Assembly: GCA_015654695.1 (NCBI GenBank)
Contig: JAATGJ010000093.1
Coordinates: 1 to 43,752 of the forward strand
Direction: 5' to 3'
From: Chitinophagales bacterium
GTDB lineage: Bacteria; Bacteroidota; Bacteroidia; Chitinophagales; Chitinophagaceae
DNA length: 43,752 bases
Part shown: positions 35,264 through 43,049 of the stretch, one piece after another
Layout: every line of letters starts with the position of its first letter
Position numbering within the stretch: the stretch's first letter is position 1
Position numbers and translations under genes: made by a program
The notes under the pieces: generated by a model
Databases searched by the model: none
Told to the model about the DNA's origin: nothing
What the model saw: only the letters and a program-made list of their open reading frames with translations

Positions 35264-35728
35264 ATGAATCAAGAATTAGCAGTTTATAAATATTCACCTA
35301 TAAAGGTTATACACTTTGACATAGACAAAGATAAAATTGAGACATACCTAAGCCCGAGAGACAGGTTGATGATTTTAAAAACCGACATCATCCCCAAGCA
35401 TCTCATCTATGATATGTTAGACGACCTTACGGAGTGTAAGGTTGATATAAGATATACTTTTAGGGTTTTTGACGAAGAAGAAAAAACTAGTTTCGGAAGT
35501 TTTATATCTGAACAGTTCTTCTACATTAAATACGTTAATGACGAACATACTGTATCTCAGATAAAACATTTGTTTTCAAATTCGCATTTTGCGTCCGAAC
35601 AGGAATTTGAGAAATTAAGAGAAAAGAATGGCTTACCAAGAAACCTGCGCTTTACTCATTTAATTTTCCCGGATTATGCAGTGGAAGAACTATTTCAGAT
35701 TTTAAAGGAGAAAGCTGTAAAGTCTTAA
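35264..35728 (+). CDS. Unknown cytosolic protein in the cassette-like region
   Basis: The protein has 154 residues, with no signal peptide or membrane helix. It is acidic to neutral, with FDIDKDKIETYLSPRDRLMIL at about 18-38 and IRYTFRVFDEEEKTSFGS in the middle. I do not recognise a family. AT-rich codon use differs from flanking chromosomal genes. Upstream are repeated GGCTGACG modules; downstream is a small hairpin with arms CGTTGTG/CACAACG at 35734-35783. Confidence 0.65.
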   Translation: MNQELAVYKYSPIKVIHFDIDKDKIETYLSPRDRLMILKTDIIPKHLIYDMLDDLTECKVDIRYTFRVFDEEEKTSFGSFISEQFFYIKYVNDEHTVSQIKHLFSNSHFASEQEFEKLREKNGLPRNLRFTHLIFPDYAVEELFQILKEKAVKS

Positions 35729-35874
35729 TCAATCGTTGTGGCCTTTTCTTTAAAAGTTCTTTTTTACTCATTGGGACACAACGGTGCTCTTCATATATTT
35801 TTTTGGTTGACACATGGTAAAGATATAAAACTTTTTATTAATTTATATATAACAAACATTAAAATAATATCGGC

Positions 35875-36354
35875 ATGATACCTAAGATATACTCCGAAAA
35901 TCACGATTTAAAGACTTTTAAATTGAAGCCCGAACATAAGGACTTTAGAAAACCTAATAGCTTTCGAACGATAAGGACAATTTTAAGAAAGGCTGATCCA
36001 GACGGTGTAAGTGTTACCCAATTTCAATCAAAGCCAGCTATATCGTTCGTCGTTCTATTTAAGGCTTACCAACTGCTTAATCCAAAAGAATCTATACCAG
36101 TAATTATAAATGATACTGAAGTTATGATTGAAATGGAGTTTACCTCAACCTACATCTTTGAATTAACGCAGGAAGAGCCATCGGCTGACTTTTGGTGTGA
36201 TTTAGTACAAAAAACTGTTGTAAAGTTGAATGAAAGCTATTCAGAAAAAACGAAAAATACTTACTTAGAAAAATCGTCTTTGGAAATACCACCAACCATG
36301 AAAAAAGACTGTTTAGAGCAAAGAAGGATAAATAAGATTTCATCTAAAAATTGA
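35875..36354 (+). CDS. Unknown protein in the cassette-like region
   Basis: The protein has 159 residues, with no signal peptide. A mixed alpha/beta core includes VSVTQFQSKPAISFVVLFKAYQ and MEFTSTYIFELTQEEPS; the C-terminal 45 residues are charged and Lys-rich. No family is recognised. It is separated from the previous gene by 146 bases. The high A+T content and lack of homologue recognition fit a mobile cassette gene. Confidence 0.65.
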   Translation: MIPKIYSENHDLKTFKLKPEHKDFRKPNSFRTIRTILRKADPDGVSVTQFQSKPAISFVVLFKAYQLLNPKESIPVIINDTEVMIEMEFTSTYIFELTQEEPSADFWCDLVQKTVVKLNESYSEKTKNTYLEKSSLEIPPTMKKDCLEQRRINKISSKN

Positions 36355-36543
36355 AGAAGTATCCGAAACCCATTGTATAAAATTATATTCTTCTATTTTT
36401 ATAAACTGACATGGGGCGTATGAGACAACATTCGAAACTCCGTTAACAGAACCGTCGTTAGACAATTCTGTATTCTGTATTTCAGGGGAAACGTTATCCA
36501 TAGCTAAAACTTTTTTTCGTGTGATCGTAGAAGGGACGTGCAT
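36340..36543 (-). CDS. Possible small minus-strand gene, doubtful
   Basis: A 67-codon frame begins with ATG at 36543 within the left arm of the attC-like element and overlaps the previous gene's 3' end by 15 bases. The stretch SYAPCQFIKIEEYNFIQW looks protein-like, but there is no other support. It would be the only gene in the block on the opposite strand. Confidence 0.2.
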   Translation of the reverse strand: MHVPSTITRKKVLAMDNVSPEIQNTELSNDGSVNGVSNVVSYAPCQFIKIEEYNFIQWVSDTSSIFR

Positions 36544-36739
36544 ACAACATTCGGTTTTCTGATATATGGGCTGACGTACTGATTCTCAACTTTTTGTCCT
36601 CTATTCAACTTCAGTTCCAGCTTCCGAATAAAAATGAACTTTTGAATACGTTCTCAACTTTTTATCTTTATTCGGCTGCGGCTCCGGGCTGAAAATCATT
36701 GAACCCCCATACATCAGAAAGCCGTGACCGTTATGTGCA
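36539..36739 (+). repeat. attC-like element 1 (about 201 bp, imperfect inverted ends)
   Basis: The left arm at 36539-36570 (TGCATACAACATTCGG, then TTTTCTGATATATGGG) pairs imperfectly with the right arm at 36706-36739, whose reverse complement reads TGCACATAACGG, then CGGCTTTCTGATGTATGGG. The centre holds GGGCTGACGTA and two similar TTCTCAACTTTTT segments. The right end is 7 bases before the start codon of the TPR lipoprotein. Confidence 0.6.
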
Positions 36740-36746
36740 ATTTATT

Positions 36747-37394
36747 ATGAAACTCTTCGTCATTTTGATACTTTTTTTGACGGTCTGTTCTTGCGAAAGC
36801 AGACATCCACAAAACATAATTGATAATGCCAGACAAGAGTTTAAATCTGCTGCAGAAAATTTTAATCAAACCGTTTTAACTGAACAGAAAACAGAAGATA
36901 GTTTATATGCGCTTTCGAAACTAAGTATGGACTCCGGAATTAGTGCAGTTAATAAATATATTTTAGCCAATATATCAACTGCGAAATTTTATAAAATAAA
37001 AGGCGATATTTATTTTAATAACAAAAGATACAACAATGCGATAATTGAATACACGAAAGCCTTACAACTAGAATCGGTTTCAAATGCAATAACTCCAAGA
37101 GCTAGGTGTTATTTGAAAATAAAGCAATATGATAGCTGTCTGCAAGATCTTAAGACTTTGACGAACATAAATTATGACGGAAATTGGTACCTTGGAAATT
37201 ACTATGAAACTCAAAAGAATATTGATTCTGCAATATTTTATTACTCTGTTCTTTTCAATCAAAATAAAGCTTTTTATAGTTATTGCCAAGACCGAATTAC
37301 CTATTTGAAAAGCGTTAAAAACCCTAAAACCTTTGATGATCTCTCAATAACAGACACAGTAAGAAAGACAATTCTTTTGAAAAGTATTGACTAA
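36747..37394 (+). CDS. TPR lipoprotein in the cassette-like region
   Basis: From ATG 36747 the protein has 215 residues. An in-frame ATG at 36699 exists, but it falls inside the repeat arm and would hide the lipoprotein signal FVILILFLTVCSC (lipobox V-C-S-C). The mature protein has about three TPR-like repeats, with KFYKIKGDIYFNNKRYNNAIIEYTKAL at about 75-100 the clearest, and YDSCLQDLKTL and NIDSAIFYYSVLFNQ after it. TPRs mediate protein contact. The gene is bracketed 7 bases upstream and 4 bases downstream by inverted-repeat elements, as in a cassette. Confidence 0.72.
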   Translation: MKLFVILILFLTVCSCESRHPQNIIDNARQEFKSAAENFNQTVLTEQKTEDSLYALSKLSMDSGISAVNKYILANISTAKFYKIKGDIYFNNKRYNNAIIEYTKALQLESVSNAITPRARCYLKIKQYDSCLQDLKTLTNINYDGNWYLGNYYETQKNIDSAIFYYSVLFNQNKAFYSYCQDRITYLKSVKNPKTFDDLSITDTVRKTILLKSID

Positions 37395-37397
37395 AAC

Positions 37398-37598
37398 TGC
37401 ACATAACAGGCGGTTTGGCAATATGGCGGCTTAACGAATATATCCTCATCGACATAACATTACTCAGCGACATATCCAACTGACGAATAAATCCCAGCCT
37501 AAGAATATATTTTCATCTTCATATCTTTGATCAGCACCAGTCCGGGCTAACGTAACACGGAATATCGCCACATCGCCAAGCCCTGACGTTATGCGACA
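37398..37598 (+). repeat. attC-like element 2 (about 201 bp, imperfect inverted ends)
   Basis: The left arm at 37398-37430 (TGCACATAACAGGCGG, then TTTGGCAATATGGCGGC) pairs with the right arm at 37566-37598, whose reverse complement reads TGTCGCATAACGTCAGGG, then CTTGGCGATGTGGCG. The spacer contains GCTTAACGAATATAT and GGGCTAACGTAACA, also found at 35172-35206. The left end begins 4 bases after the TPR gene's stop codon. Confidence 0.62.
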
Positions 37599-37651
37599 GC
37601 TTAAAGGACGACACACTAAGATTTTAAAATATACTAAAAGACATACTAAGA

Positions 37652-38902
37652 ATGAACAAAACAATTATATTCTTCGCTTTAGTATTTTGGTTTAACCTTG
37701 TTTTTGCACAGCAAAAAGAAAATAGAATTACAATTGGAATAATAGACAGTGTACAATCAAAAATATTGGGCGAAAAAAGAAAAATCTGGGTGTATGTTCC
37801 CGACCAGGATGCAAACAGTATTTTTTCTAAACAGCCGTACCCTGTAGTTTATTTATTAGACGGCAATTCTCATTTTCATTCAGTAGTGGGTATGATACAT
37901 CAATTGAGCAGGAATATGTTTTGCCCTAAAATGATTGTGGTGGGAATACTGAACACAGACCGAACCAGGGACTTAACGCCAACTCATATTGATGCAGAGT
38001 CACCTCATTATGTTAGTAGTGCCGATAGTGCTTTCTATAAAACATCCGGAGGAGGAGAAAACTTTATAGCTTTTATTGAAAATGAATTAATGCCACATAT
38101 TGAGGCAACATACAAGACAGCACCTTATAAAATGCTCATTGGCCATTCTTATGGAGGTTTGGCAGTAATGCAGACCTTTGTCCATCACAATAATTTGTTC
38201 AATACATACATTAGCATTGACCCAAGTATGCACTGGGATAATCAAAAGTTGATGAAGCAAGCCCAAAAACTTTTGGCAGAAAAGAGATTTGAAGGAAAAT
38301 CTTTATATATGGGTATTGCCAATACCATGGACAAAGACATTGATATAACAAAAGTGCCAAAAGATACAACAGAAGGTACACATATTATCCGCCCCATTTT
38401 GGCATTGCATTCCTCTTTTGAGCAAAACAAGCTAAATGGAATAAAATATAAAGGCAAGTACTATGCTGAAGATACTCATAGCTCCGCCCCTCTCATAACA
38501 ACATACGATGCTTTGCGTTTCATCTTCGATTATTATCCTTTAAAACTCACTATGAAAGATTATACAGACTCCACTATTGCGTTGGCTGATAAATATCAAA
38601 ATCATTTTAATAAAATTTCCCAACTAATCGGCTATACAGAAAAGCCTGATGAAAGAGAAATGAATTACATGGGGTATGATTTTTTAGAACAAGAACATTA
38701 TTCAAAAGCGAAGAGTTTTTTCAAAATGAATGTGGTTAATTACCCTGAAAGCTTTAATGTATATAGTAGTATGGGTGATTTTTATATCGCTATAGGTGAT
38801 AAAGAAAAAGCAATTGAATTTTATACAAAATCACTCACTATAAAAGATTATCCGGCTACACGTAAGAAACTAGACAAATTGAAAACAAATAAAACGGAAT
38901 AA
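37652..38902 (+). CDS. Secreted alpha/beta esterase with C-terminal TPR (Fes/IroE-type fold)
   Basis: The protein has 416 residues and a signal peptide (IIFFALVFWFNLVFAQ). The esterase domain shows VVYLLDGNSHFHSVVGM, MIVVGILNTDRTRDLTP and the nucleophile elbow GHSYGG with Ser at about 165; SIDPSMHWD and an acid/base region around THSS complete it. Relatives include enterobactin esterases and esterase D. The C-terminal 100 residues carry TPR-like helices (YDFLEQEHYSKAKSFFKMN, GDKEKAIEFYTKSL). It starts 53 bases after attC-like element 2 and is followed by a partial repeat end at 38961. It is the only gene of the block with a recognisable enzyme family. Confidence 0.8.
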   Translation: MNKTIIFFALVFWFNLVFAQQKENRITIGIIDSVQSKILGEKRKIWVYVPDQDANSIFSKQPYPVVYLLDGNSHFHSVVGMIHQLSRNMFCPKMIVVGILNTDRTRDLTPTHIDAESPHYVSSADSAFYKTSGGGENFIAFIENELMPHIEATYKTAPYKMLIGHSYGGLAVMQTFVHHNNLFNTYISIDPSMHWDNQKLMKQAQKLLAEKRFEGKSLYMGIANTMDKDIDITKVPKDTTEGTHIIRPILALHSSFEQNKLNGIKYKGKYYAEDTHSSAPLITTYDALRFIFDYYPLKLTMKDYTDSTIALADKYQNHFNKISQLIGYTEKPDEREMNYMGYDFLEQEHYSKAKSFFKMNVVNYPESFNVYSSMGDFYIAIGDKEKAIEFYTKSLTIKDYPATRKKLDKLKTNKTE

Positions 38903-38960
38903 AAACCTCAGTACTCTAAATTCTTAATAAAAAGAATTAGCATCTAGGCAAAAAAGCCGA

Positions 38961-38992
38961 CCGCATAACATTGGTCTTTGCTGCTATGCTGG
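38961..38992 (+). repeat. Partial attC-like left end at the array's right border
   Basis: CCGCATAACATTGGTC and TGCTATGCTGGC resemble the left arms of elements 1 and 2 (xGCATAACAxxxGG). No matching right arm follows before the ordinary chromosomal genes resume, so the site looks truncated. Confidence 0.45.
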
Positions 38993-39052
38993 CAGACGAA
39001 AAAATCCTCATCTTTTGGCTGTCTCGTCCTGAAATACGTTTACTCAAATGTA

Positions 39053-39083
39053 AAAGCCGGCCCGTTTAAAACGAGCCGGCTTT
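39053..39083. terminator. Bidirectional terminator
   Basis: AAAGCCGGC and GCCGGCTTT form a 9-bp stem extended by CGTTT/AAACG, between the plus-strand esterase and the minus-strand DinB gene. A/T tracts flank both sides. Confidence 0.75.
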
Positions 39084-39107
39084 ATAATTTATTCAATCTC
39101 CTTGCTA

Positions 39108-39716
39108 TCAATTCTGCGGAAAACCAGGATTCGCTTTCACTTCATTGATCTGCTGCATGTGCCGGTTGCTGTGTGCAGAAATAAATAAGATAAACTGGTA
39201 GCCGTCCAGCGAGCCAAAAGGCATCGCCATTACATGGTTGCGCAGGTCAGCATCTGTATTTTTTACATACTCAATTAACTTATCCCTGCTCTGGTTAAAT
39301 GATTCAAGCGCTTCTGCGGCTGATTTATAGGGGGTATTCTCGGGCTTCATCGGATCCATTGTTTTTACTTTGGTGCTCCTGTCTTCAATCCTTTTGATCA
39401 CATCTTCATCTGTCAGCTTTACTTCACTTCTTTTTTCAGGCGTAGCGGCTTGTTTCAGGTTGCCATCGGCCATACCCCAAAGCGCCTGTTCCGTAACGGC
39501 GATATGTTTCAGGCATTCTTCCACGCTCCATACATCCGGCGCCGGTTTGAATTTCAATTGCGCTTCGCTTAAACCTTTTACAGCGGCAGCCACCTCTTTT
39601 TTTGTTTCTTTCAGAAATTTGGCGGCAGATTTTTTTTCTTTCTTTGAAATAGTATCGCTGGCAGTTGAAAAAGAAAGCATGGCAACCGCCGCAAAAAATA
39701 CTAATACCTTTTTCAT
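39108..39716 (-). CDS. Exported DinB-family protein
   Basis: The protein has 202 residues with a signal peptide (VLVFFAAVAMLSFSTAS). A four-helix bundle follows, with a likely metal site: DVWSVEECLKHIAVTEQALW (His), and the final AHSNRHMQQINEV with two further histidines, the usual DinB/DUF664 arrangement. DinB-like proteins include thiol S-transferases and many of unknown function; most are cytosolic, so a signal peptide is notable. It is 41 bases downstream of the NTF2-like gene on the same strand. Confidence 0.82.
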   Translation of the reverse strand: MKKVLVFFAAVAMLSFSTASDTISKKEKKSAAKFLKETKKEVAAAVKGLSEAQLKFKPAPDVWSVEECLKHIAVTEQALWGMADGNLKQAATPEKRSEVKLTDEDVIKRIEDRSTKVKTMDPMKPENTPYKSAAEALESFNQSRDKLIEYVKNTDADLRNHVMAMPFGSLDGYQFILFISAHSNRHMQQINEVKANPGFPQN

Positions 39717-39757
39717 GACAAGTCGTTTTGATTATTAATAAGGATGTTTAACACTAT

Positions 39758-40306
39758 TTACTTTTGTGCAGGAGGCACCAGCGGCCTTGCGTATTGCAAA
39801 AGCATATCCACTTTTCCGTCTTTAGTGAACCTCCATGTTTCCTGTAAGCCTATGGAATCTACCTTGCCCTGTTTGTCTGTACTGACTTCCGTACCCCATA
39901 CACATACCCAGTTCTCATTTTTATCCGTACTCTTTACGGGGAAAATGGCATGAACAGTGCTTTTAACCGTGGTAAACATATTGCGGAATTGCTGCGCCCC
40001 GGCATTAATACTGTCACTCAATCCGTCCATCGCACTCCCATCTCTCGTGTACATGTGAATGGTGTCGGCAAACAAACTACTGTCTCCGGCCAGGTTGCCG
40101 TCATCCCAGGATTTCCACAATTTCAGGATAGTTTCCACCTGTTTTGCATCTCCCATTTCAAACTTAGATGAATAGGTGGCGGTATAAGGAAGTGTTGCGC
40201 CAACCGCCGTGGTCTTTTCTGCACTCTTTGTATCATCTGCTTTTTTGTCTTCTCCATGGCAGGAGAATAATACAACTGCTGCTACAGCAATCAGGATCTT
40301 TTGCAT
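39758..40306 (-). CDS. NTF2/SnoaL-like lipoprotein
   Basis: The protein has 182 residues. A lipoprotein signal (ILIAVAAVVLFSC; Cys16) is followed by a linker (HGEDKKADDTKSAEK). The mature domain, about 35-175, has the NTF2-like alpha+beta pattern: ETILKLWKSWDDGNLAGDSSLFADTIHMY, SDSINAGAQQFRNMFTTV, and ENWVCVWGTEVSTDKQGK. Such domains bind small hydrophobic ligands or act as enzymes; the role here is unknown. It is likely on the periplasmic side of a membrane and co-transcribed with the DinB gene. Confidence 0.8.
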   Translation of the reverse strand: MQKILIAVAAVVLFSCHGEDKKADDTKSAEKTTAVGATLPYTATYSSKFEMGDAKQVETILKLWKSWDDGNLAGDSSLFADTIHMYTRDGSAMDGLSDSINAGAQQFRNMFTTVKSTVHAIFPVKSTDKNENWVCVWGTEVSTDKQGKVDSIGLQETWRFTKDGKVDMLLQYARPLVPPAQK

Positions 40307-40468
40307 AAATGTTTTGGTTTAGGTGTTAAATAAATAAACAGGGAGCGAATTTAATTCAGTTTCCACCAGTGCGGACCAGGAGGTTCCCGAAGGGGCGGTA
40401 AACCTACTTATTATTTAGAAGAAAGCCAATTATTCTTAGGCCTGACGCATTAAAATCCGGGCAGAATA

Positions 40469-40685
40469 GCACACGGATGACACGGATAAAACGGATTTTT
40501 CAGGGATTGATATTATAAAAAGAGTCTTATAAAAGATTATTTGTTGATACAAATGAACACGGATTATTTTGCTTCGCAGAATCCTGGATGTAATACTTCT
40601 GCAAGTTCTCCAGGCTGGTAATCCTTCTTTCTGCTTCGCAGAAAGAAATCTGTGTTTATCCATTCAATCAGTGTCATCCGTGTGC
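40469..40685. repeat. Long-spaced inverted repeat in the 40307-40892 gap
   Basis: GCACACGGATGACAC at 40469-40483 is the exact inverted repeat of GTGTCATCCGTGTGC at 40671-40685. Between them are CGGATTTTT stretches and a hairpin TTTCTGCTTCGCAGAAA at about 40629. This looks like a dispersed non-coding repeat. No convincing gene was found in the gap; the reading frames crossing it follow the repeat. Confidence 0.5.
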
Positions 40686-40892
40686 TTGTATTACCTGTGG
40701 GTACACGGTAGGCAATCCTGCGGGACAAGTTGTATCATCCGTGTCCCCATTTTTCATTTTTAAAGAAGTTCTAGAACAATTTTAATGCGTCTGCCCTGCA
40801 ATTATTCTTAAGCAGGCCCACAGCAGATCATGCGGATTTAAAGGCGGGCCAGGAAGAATAAAAGTTCTACTTTCAATACAAATAGCCGGGCA

Positions 40893-40982
40893 TGCCTTTA
40901 AGTTATGTAGTATATGGATCGCTGACATTGATCATTATCACCTTATTACTTTACCTGTTTAGTAAAAAAAAGGATAGGTGAA
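40893..40982 (+). CDS. Candidate 29-residue single-helix membrane microprotein
   Basis: The frame reads MPLSYVVYGSLTLIIITLLL, then YLFSKKKDR, ending with TGA at 40980-40982. It is one hydrophobic helix with a basic C-terminus, a typical architecture for small membrane proteins. No clear ribosome-binding site is seen. The convergent serine-hydrolase stop lies 8 bases downstream. The call rests on composition only. Confidence 0.4.
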
Positions 40983-40989
40983 ATAATTT

Positions 40990-42081
40990 TCATTGGCTTA
41001 TTTCAAGACAATCCAATACTTTTTCCCTGATCTCCTTTATTGGTTGGGGGATATTGCAAAGCAATACATAGAATATCTTTTTCTCCGGCAACCAAAGATA
41101 GTCGCTGATAAAGCCACCCTGCGATCCTGTATGCCCTGTCATATCCATATTCATTTCTTTCGTAAGAAACCAGCTAAGTCCAAGACGCGATGGGATAGTA
41201 TCATTCCATTGGGGAAAGGGATATATCGTTCTTGATGTACTGATCCATTCTTTATCCAGGAAAATATATTGCTGAATGGCCTTTTCGTATTGCCAGAGTT
41301 CTTCCACACTGCTCCATACGCCACCATTGCCGGCGGCAGCAAAAGTGGGTTCTTCCCCATAATCCAGTTCTTCAAATCCCCCACCCTTTTTTTCTATATA
41401 TGCATGTGCAACGCCATGCTGCGGATGCGGGCCGTCAGTGATAGTGGATGTTTTCATACCCGCTGGTTTAAAAATAAGATCATTGATATAATCCTGCCAT
41501 TTTTTACCGGTTACTTTTTCGATGATCAATGCCAGCCCGTTAAAAGCCGGGTTGGAATATTTATACTTTGTACCCGGTTCAAACTCCAGTGTACCTGTTT
41601 GTTTTAAGGGTGCAAAGTTTTCCTCATCTTTTGCAGTGAGATAGAATTCATGTTCTTCTTTTACTTTCCGGCTATCGGGGATACCGGATGTGTGGGTAAG
41701 CAAATGAACCAGTTTTACTTTCTCCGCAATTCCCTTGTTCTTAAAACCAGGAAAGTATTTGTACAAATTATCGTCCAGGGAAAGTTTATGCTGGGAAGCC
41801 AGTTTTAAAATACCATAAGCCACAAATGTTTTGCTGATAGAACCCAGGTTAAAAAGTGTTTTTGTGGTAATAGGTTCACGGGTGACTATGTCAGCTACAC
41901 CCAACGCTTTTTGATAAATGACCTTCCCTTCTTTAACGATCAGTACAGCGCCACCGGGTTCATTGCTTTTAAAATACGATTGAAAAACAGAATCAAGCTG
42001 CATATTTTTTCTTTTAGCCGTTTGTGCTTTTGTAAAAACCGGCGCCAGCAGCAACAGTAAATAAAAATATTTCATCAGCAT
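40990..42081 (-). CDS. Serine hydrolase, class C beta-lactamase family
   Basis: The protein has 363 residues; ATG 42081 or 42075. A signal peptide ends at KAQ (about residue 20). The S-x-x-K motif is Ser81-Ile-Ser-Lys84 in LGSISKTFVAYG, the Y-x-N motif is Tyr175-Ser-Asn177 in KYKYSNPAFN, and the third element is HTGSQGG near the C-terminus. The fold is shared by beta-lactamases, D-peptidases and esterases. Export and the Y-S-N motif favour an esterase- or peptidase-like role, but the substrate is unknown. It is 24 bases downstream of the NYN-domain gene on the same strand. Confidence 0.85.
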   Translation of the reverse strand: MLMKYFYLLLLLAPVFTKAQTAKRKNMQLDSVFQSYFKSNEPGGAVLIVKEGKVIYQKALGVADIVTREPITTKTLFNLGSISKTFVAYGILKLASQHKLSLDDNLYKYFPGFKNKGIAEKVKLVHLLTHTSGIPDSRKVKEEHEFYLTAKDEENFAPLKQTGTLEFEPGTKYKYSNPAFNGLALIIEKVTGKKWQDYINDLIFKPAGMKTSTITDGPHPQHGVAHAYIEKKGGGFEELDYGEEPTFAAAGNGGVWSSVEELWQYEKAIQQYIFLDKEWISTSRTIYPFPQWNDTIPSRLGLSWFLTKEMNMDMTGHTGSQGGFISDYLWLPEKKIFYVLLCNIPQPIKEIREKVLDCLEISQ

Positions 42082-42105
42082 AAAAAATGAATGGATATTC
42101 TTTAC

Positions 42106-42849
42106 CTATTTCCCCTTTACATATACCAGCTTTACATTTTTTCTTCCCGACTCGCGTTCATCAATTTCAAAATGGCCCAGGCTTTTGATCAATGGAAATA
42201 GTTTTTCAAACCCATAATTGCGCGGATCAAAATCAGGACGTTTCTTCAGCAGCATATTTCCAAGCTCACCAAGAAAGGCCCACCCGTTTTCATCAGCTAT
42301 ATCATTGATGCTGGCGGTGACCAGGCTCACCAGGTTTTTATCTACTTTGCTGATCACTTCTTTTTTCCGGAGATCCGCCAGTTTTATTTGCTTAGGCGAA
42401 ATTTCGTGTGGCTCCAGTATTTCTATATAAATAAATTTATCACAGGCCGCCCTGAATGCAGAAGGTGTTTTTTGTTCGCCCATACCAAATACTTTCATAC
42501 CCGCTTCTCTCAACCGTGTGGCCAGCCTCGTAAAATCGCTGTCACTGCTCACCACGCAAAAACCATCCACGCGGCCGGTATATAATATATCCATCGCATC
42601 AATGATCAGCGCTGAGTCGGAGGAATTTTTTCCGGTAGTATAACTGTATTGCTGCACCGGTGTGATGGCATGATCCAGCAAAACGGATTTCCATCCCGTC
42701 ACATGAGGTTTTGTCCAGTCGGCATAGATACGCTTGAAAGTAGGCACGCCATATTTTGCGATCTCTTCCAGTATGCCACTGATAAGGCGGGAGGGAACAT
42801 TATCAGCATCTATTAATACCGCCAGGCGAAGATCCTTGGAGTTTTCCAT
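42106..42849 (-). CDS. NYN-domain (PIN-like) protein with OST-HTH/LOTUS domain
   Basis: The protein has 247 residues. The NYN domain at about 8-145 has the expected acidic residues: VLIDADNVPSRL, GKNSSDSALIIDAMD and VVSSDSDFTRLATRLREAG. The C-terminal part, about 165-245, with VTASINDIADENGWAFLGEL and DFDPRNYGFEKLFPLIKS, is an OST-HTH/LOTUS domain. This architecture (LabA/DUF88-like) is linked to RNA or G-quadruplex binding and RNA cleavage. It is cytosolic. Start ATG 42849 is preceded by an A/G-rich stretch. Confidence 0.87.
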   Translation of the reverse strand: MENSKDLRLAVLIDADNVPSRLISGILEEIAKYGVPTFKRIYADWTKPHVTGWKSVLLDHAITPVQQYSYTTGKNSSDSALIIDAMDILYTGRVDGFCVVSSDSDFTRLATRLREAGMKVFGMGEQKTPSAFRAACDKFIYIEILEPHEISPKQIKLADLRKKEVISKVDKNLVSLVTASINDIADENGWAFLGELGNMLLKKRPDFDPRNYGFEKLFPLIKSLGHFEIDERESGRKNVKLVYVKGK

Positions 42850-43049
42850 GTAGTAAGTTAATTATAGGAGGAAAGGTAACAATAAATCGGCTGCCGGTTG
42901 GGTGCGTAAAAAAACTACAAAAAATGAAGATCGCCCTGAAACTCGTATTAATACTATACTCCAGGCCGTAATTTCTTTTAAATAAGTACCGTAAAGATTG
43001 CAAGCGTGGTATCGTACTATTATTTTGTGCTTCCGTATAATTCACCCCC

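Larger units (their letters stand above)
35064..38992 (+). other. Candidate integron-like cassette array (no integrase seen)
   Basis: This block is clearly more AT-rich than its flanks. It holds four main genes, all on the plus strand, each a single-gene unit with non-coding spacers between. Two spacers (36539-36739 and 37398-37598) have imperfect inverted ends with TGCATACAAC or TGCACATAAC at the left and GTTATGTGCA or GTTATGCGACA at the right. Partial ends occur at 35064-35073 (CGTTGTATGC) and 38961-38992 (CCGCATAACATTGG). Internal modules such as GGGCTGACGTAAC and GCTTAACGAATATA recur at 35172, 35193, 36568, 37429 and 37544. The architecture is that of cassettes with attC-like sites. No integrase gene is in the window, so the array is either orphaned or a different repeat family. 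Confidence 0.5.

Noticed and set aside
35064-38992. CRISPR array or toxin-antitoxin island as an explanation of the repeats
   Set aside because: The repeats are about 200 bp with inverted ends and are widely spaced by genes; no short direct repeats, spacers, cas genes or recognisable toxin-antitoxin pairs were seen.
40436-40763. Overlapping frames on both strands in the 40307-40892 gap
   Set aside because: They follow the inverted repeat built on CACACGGATGACAC and read as repeat sequence on either strand.
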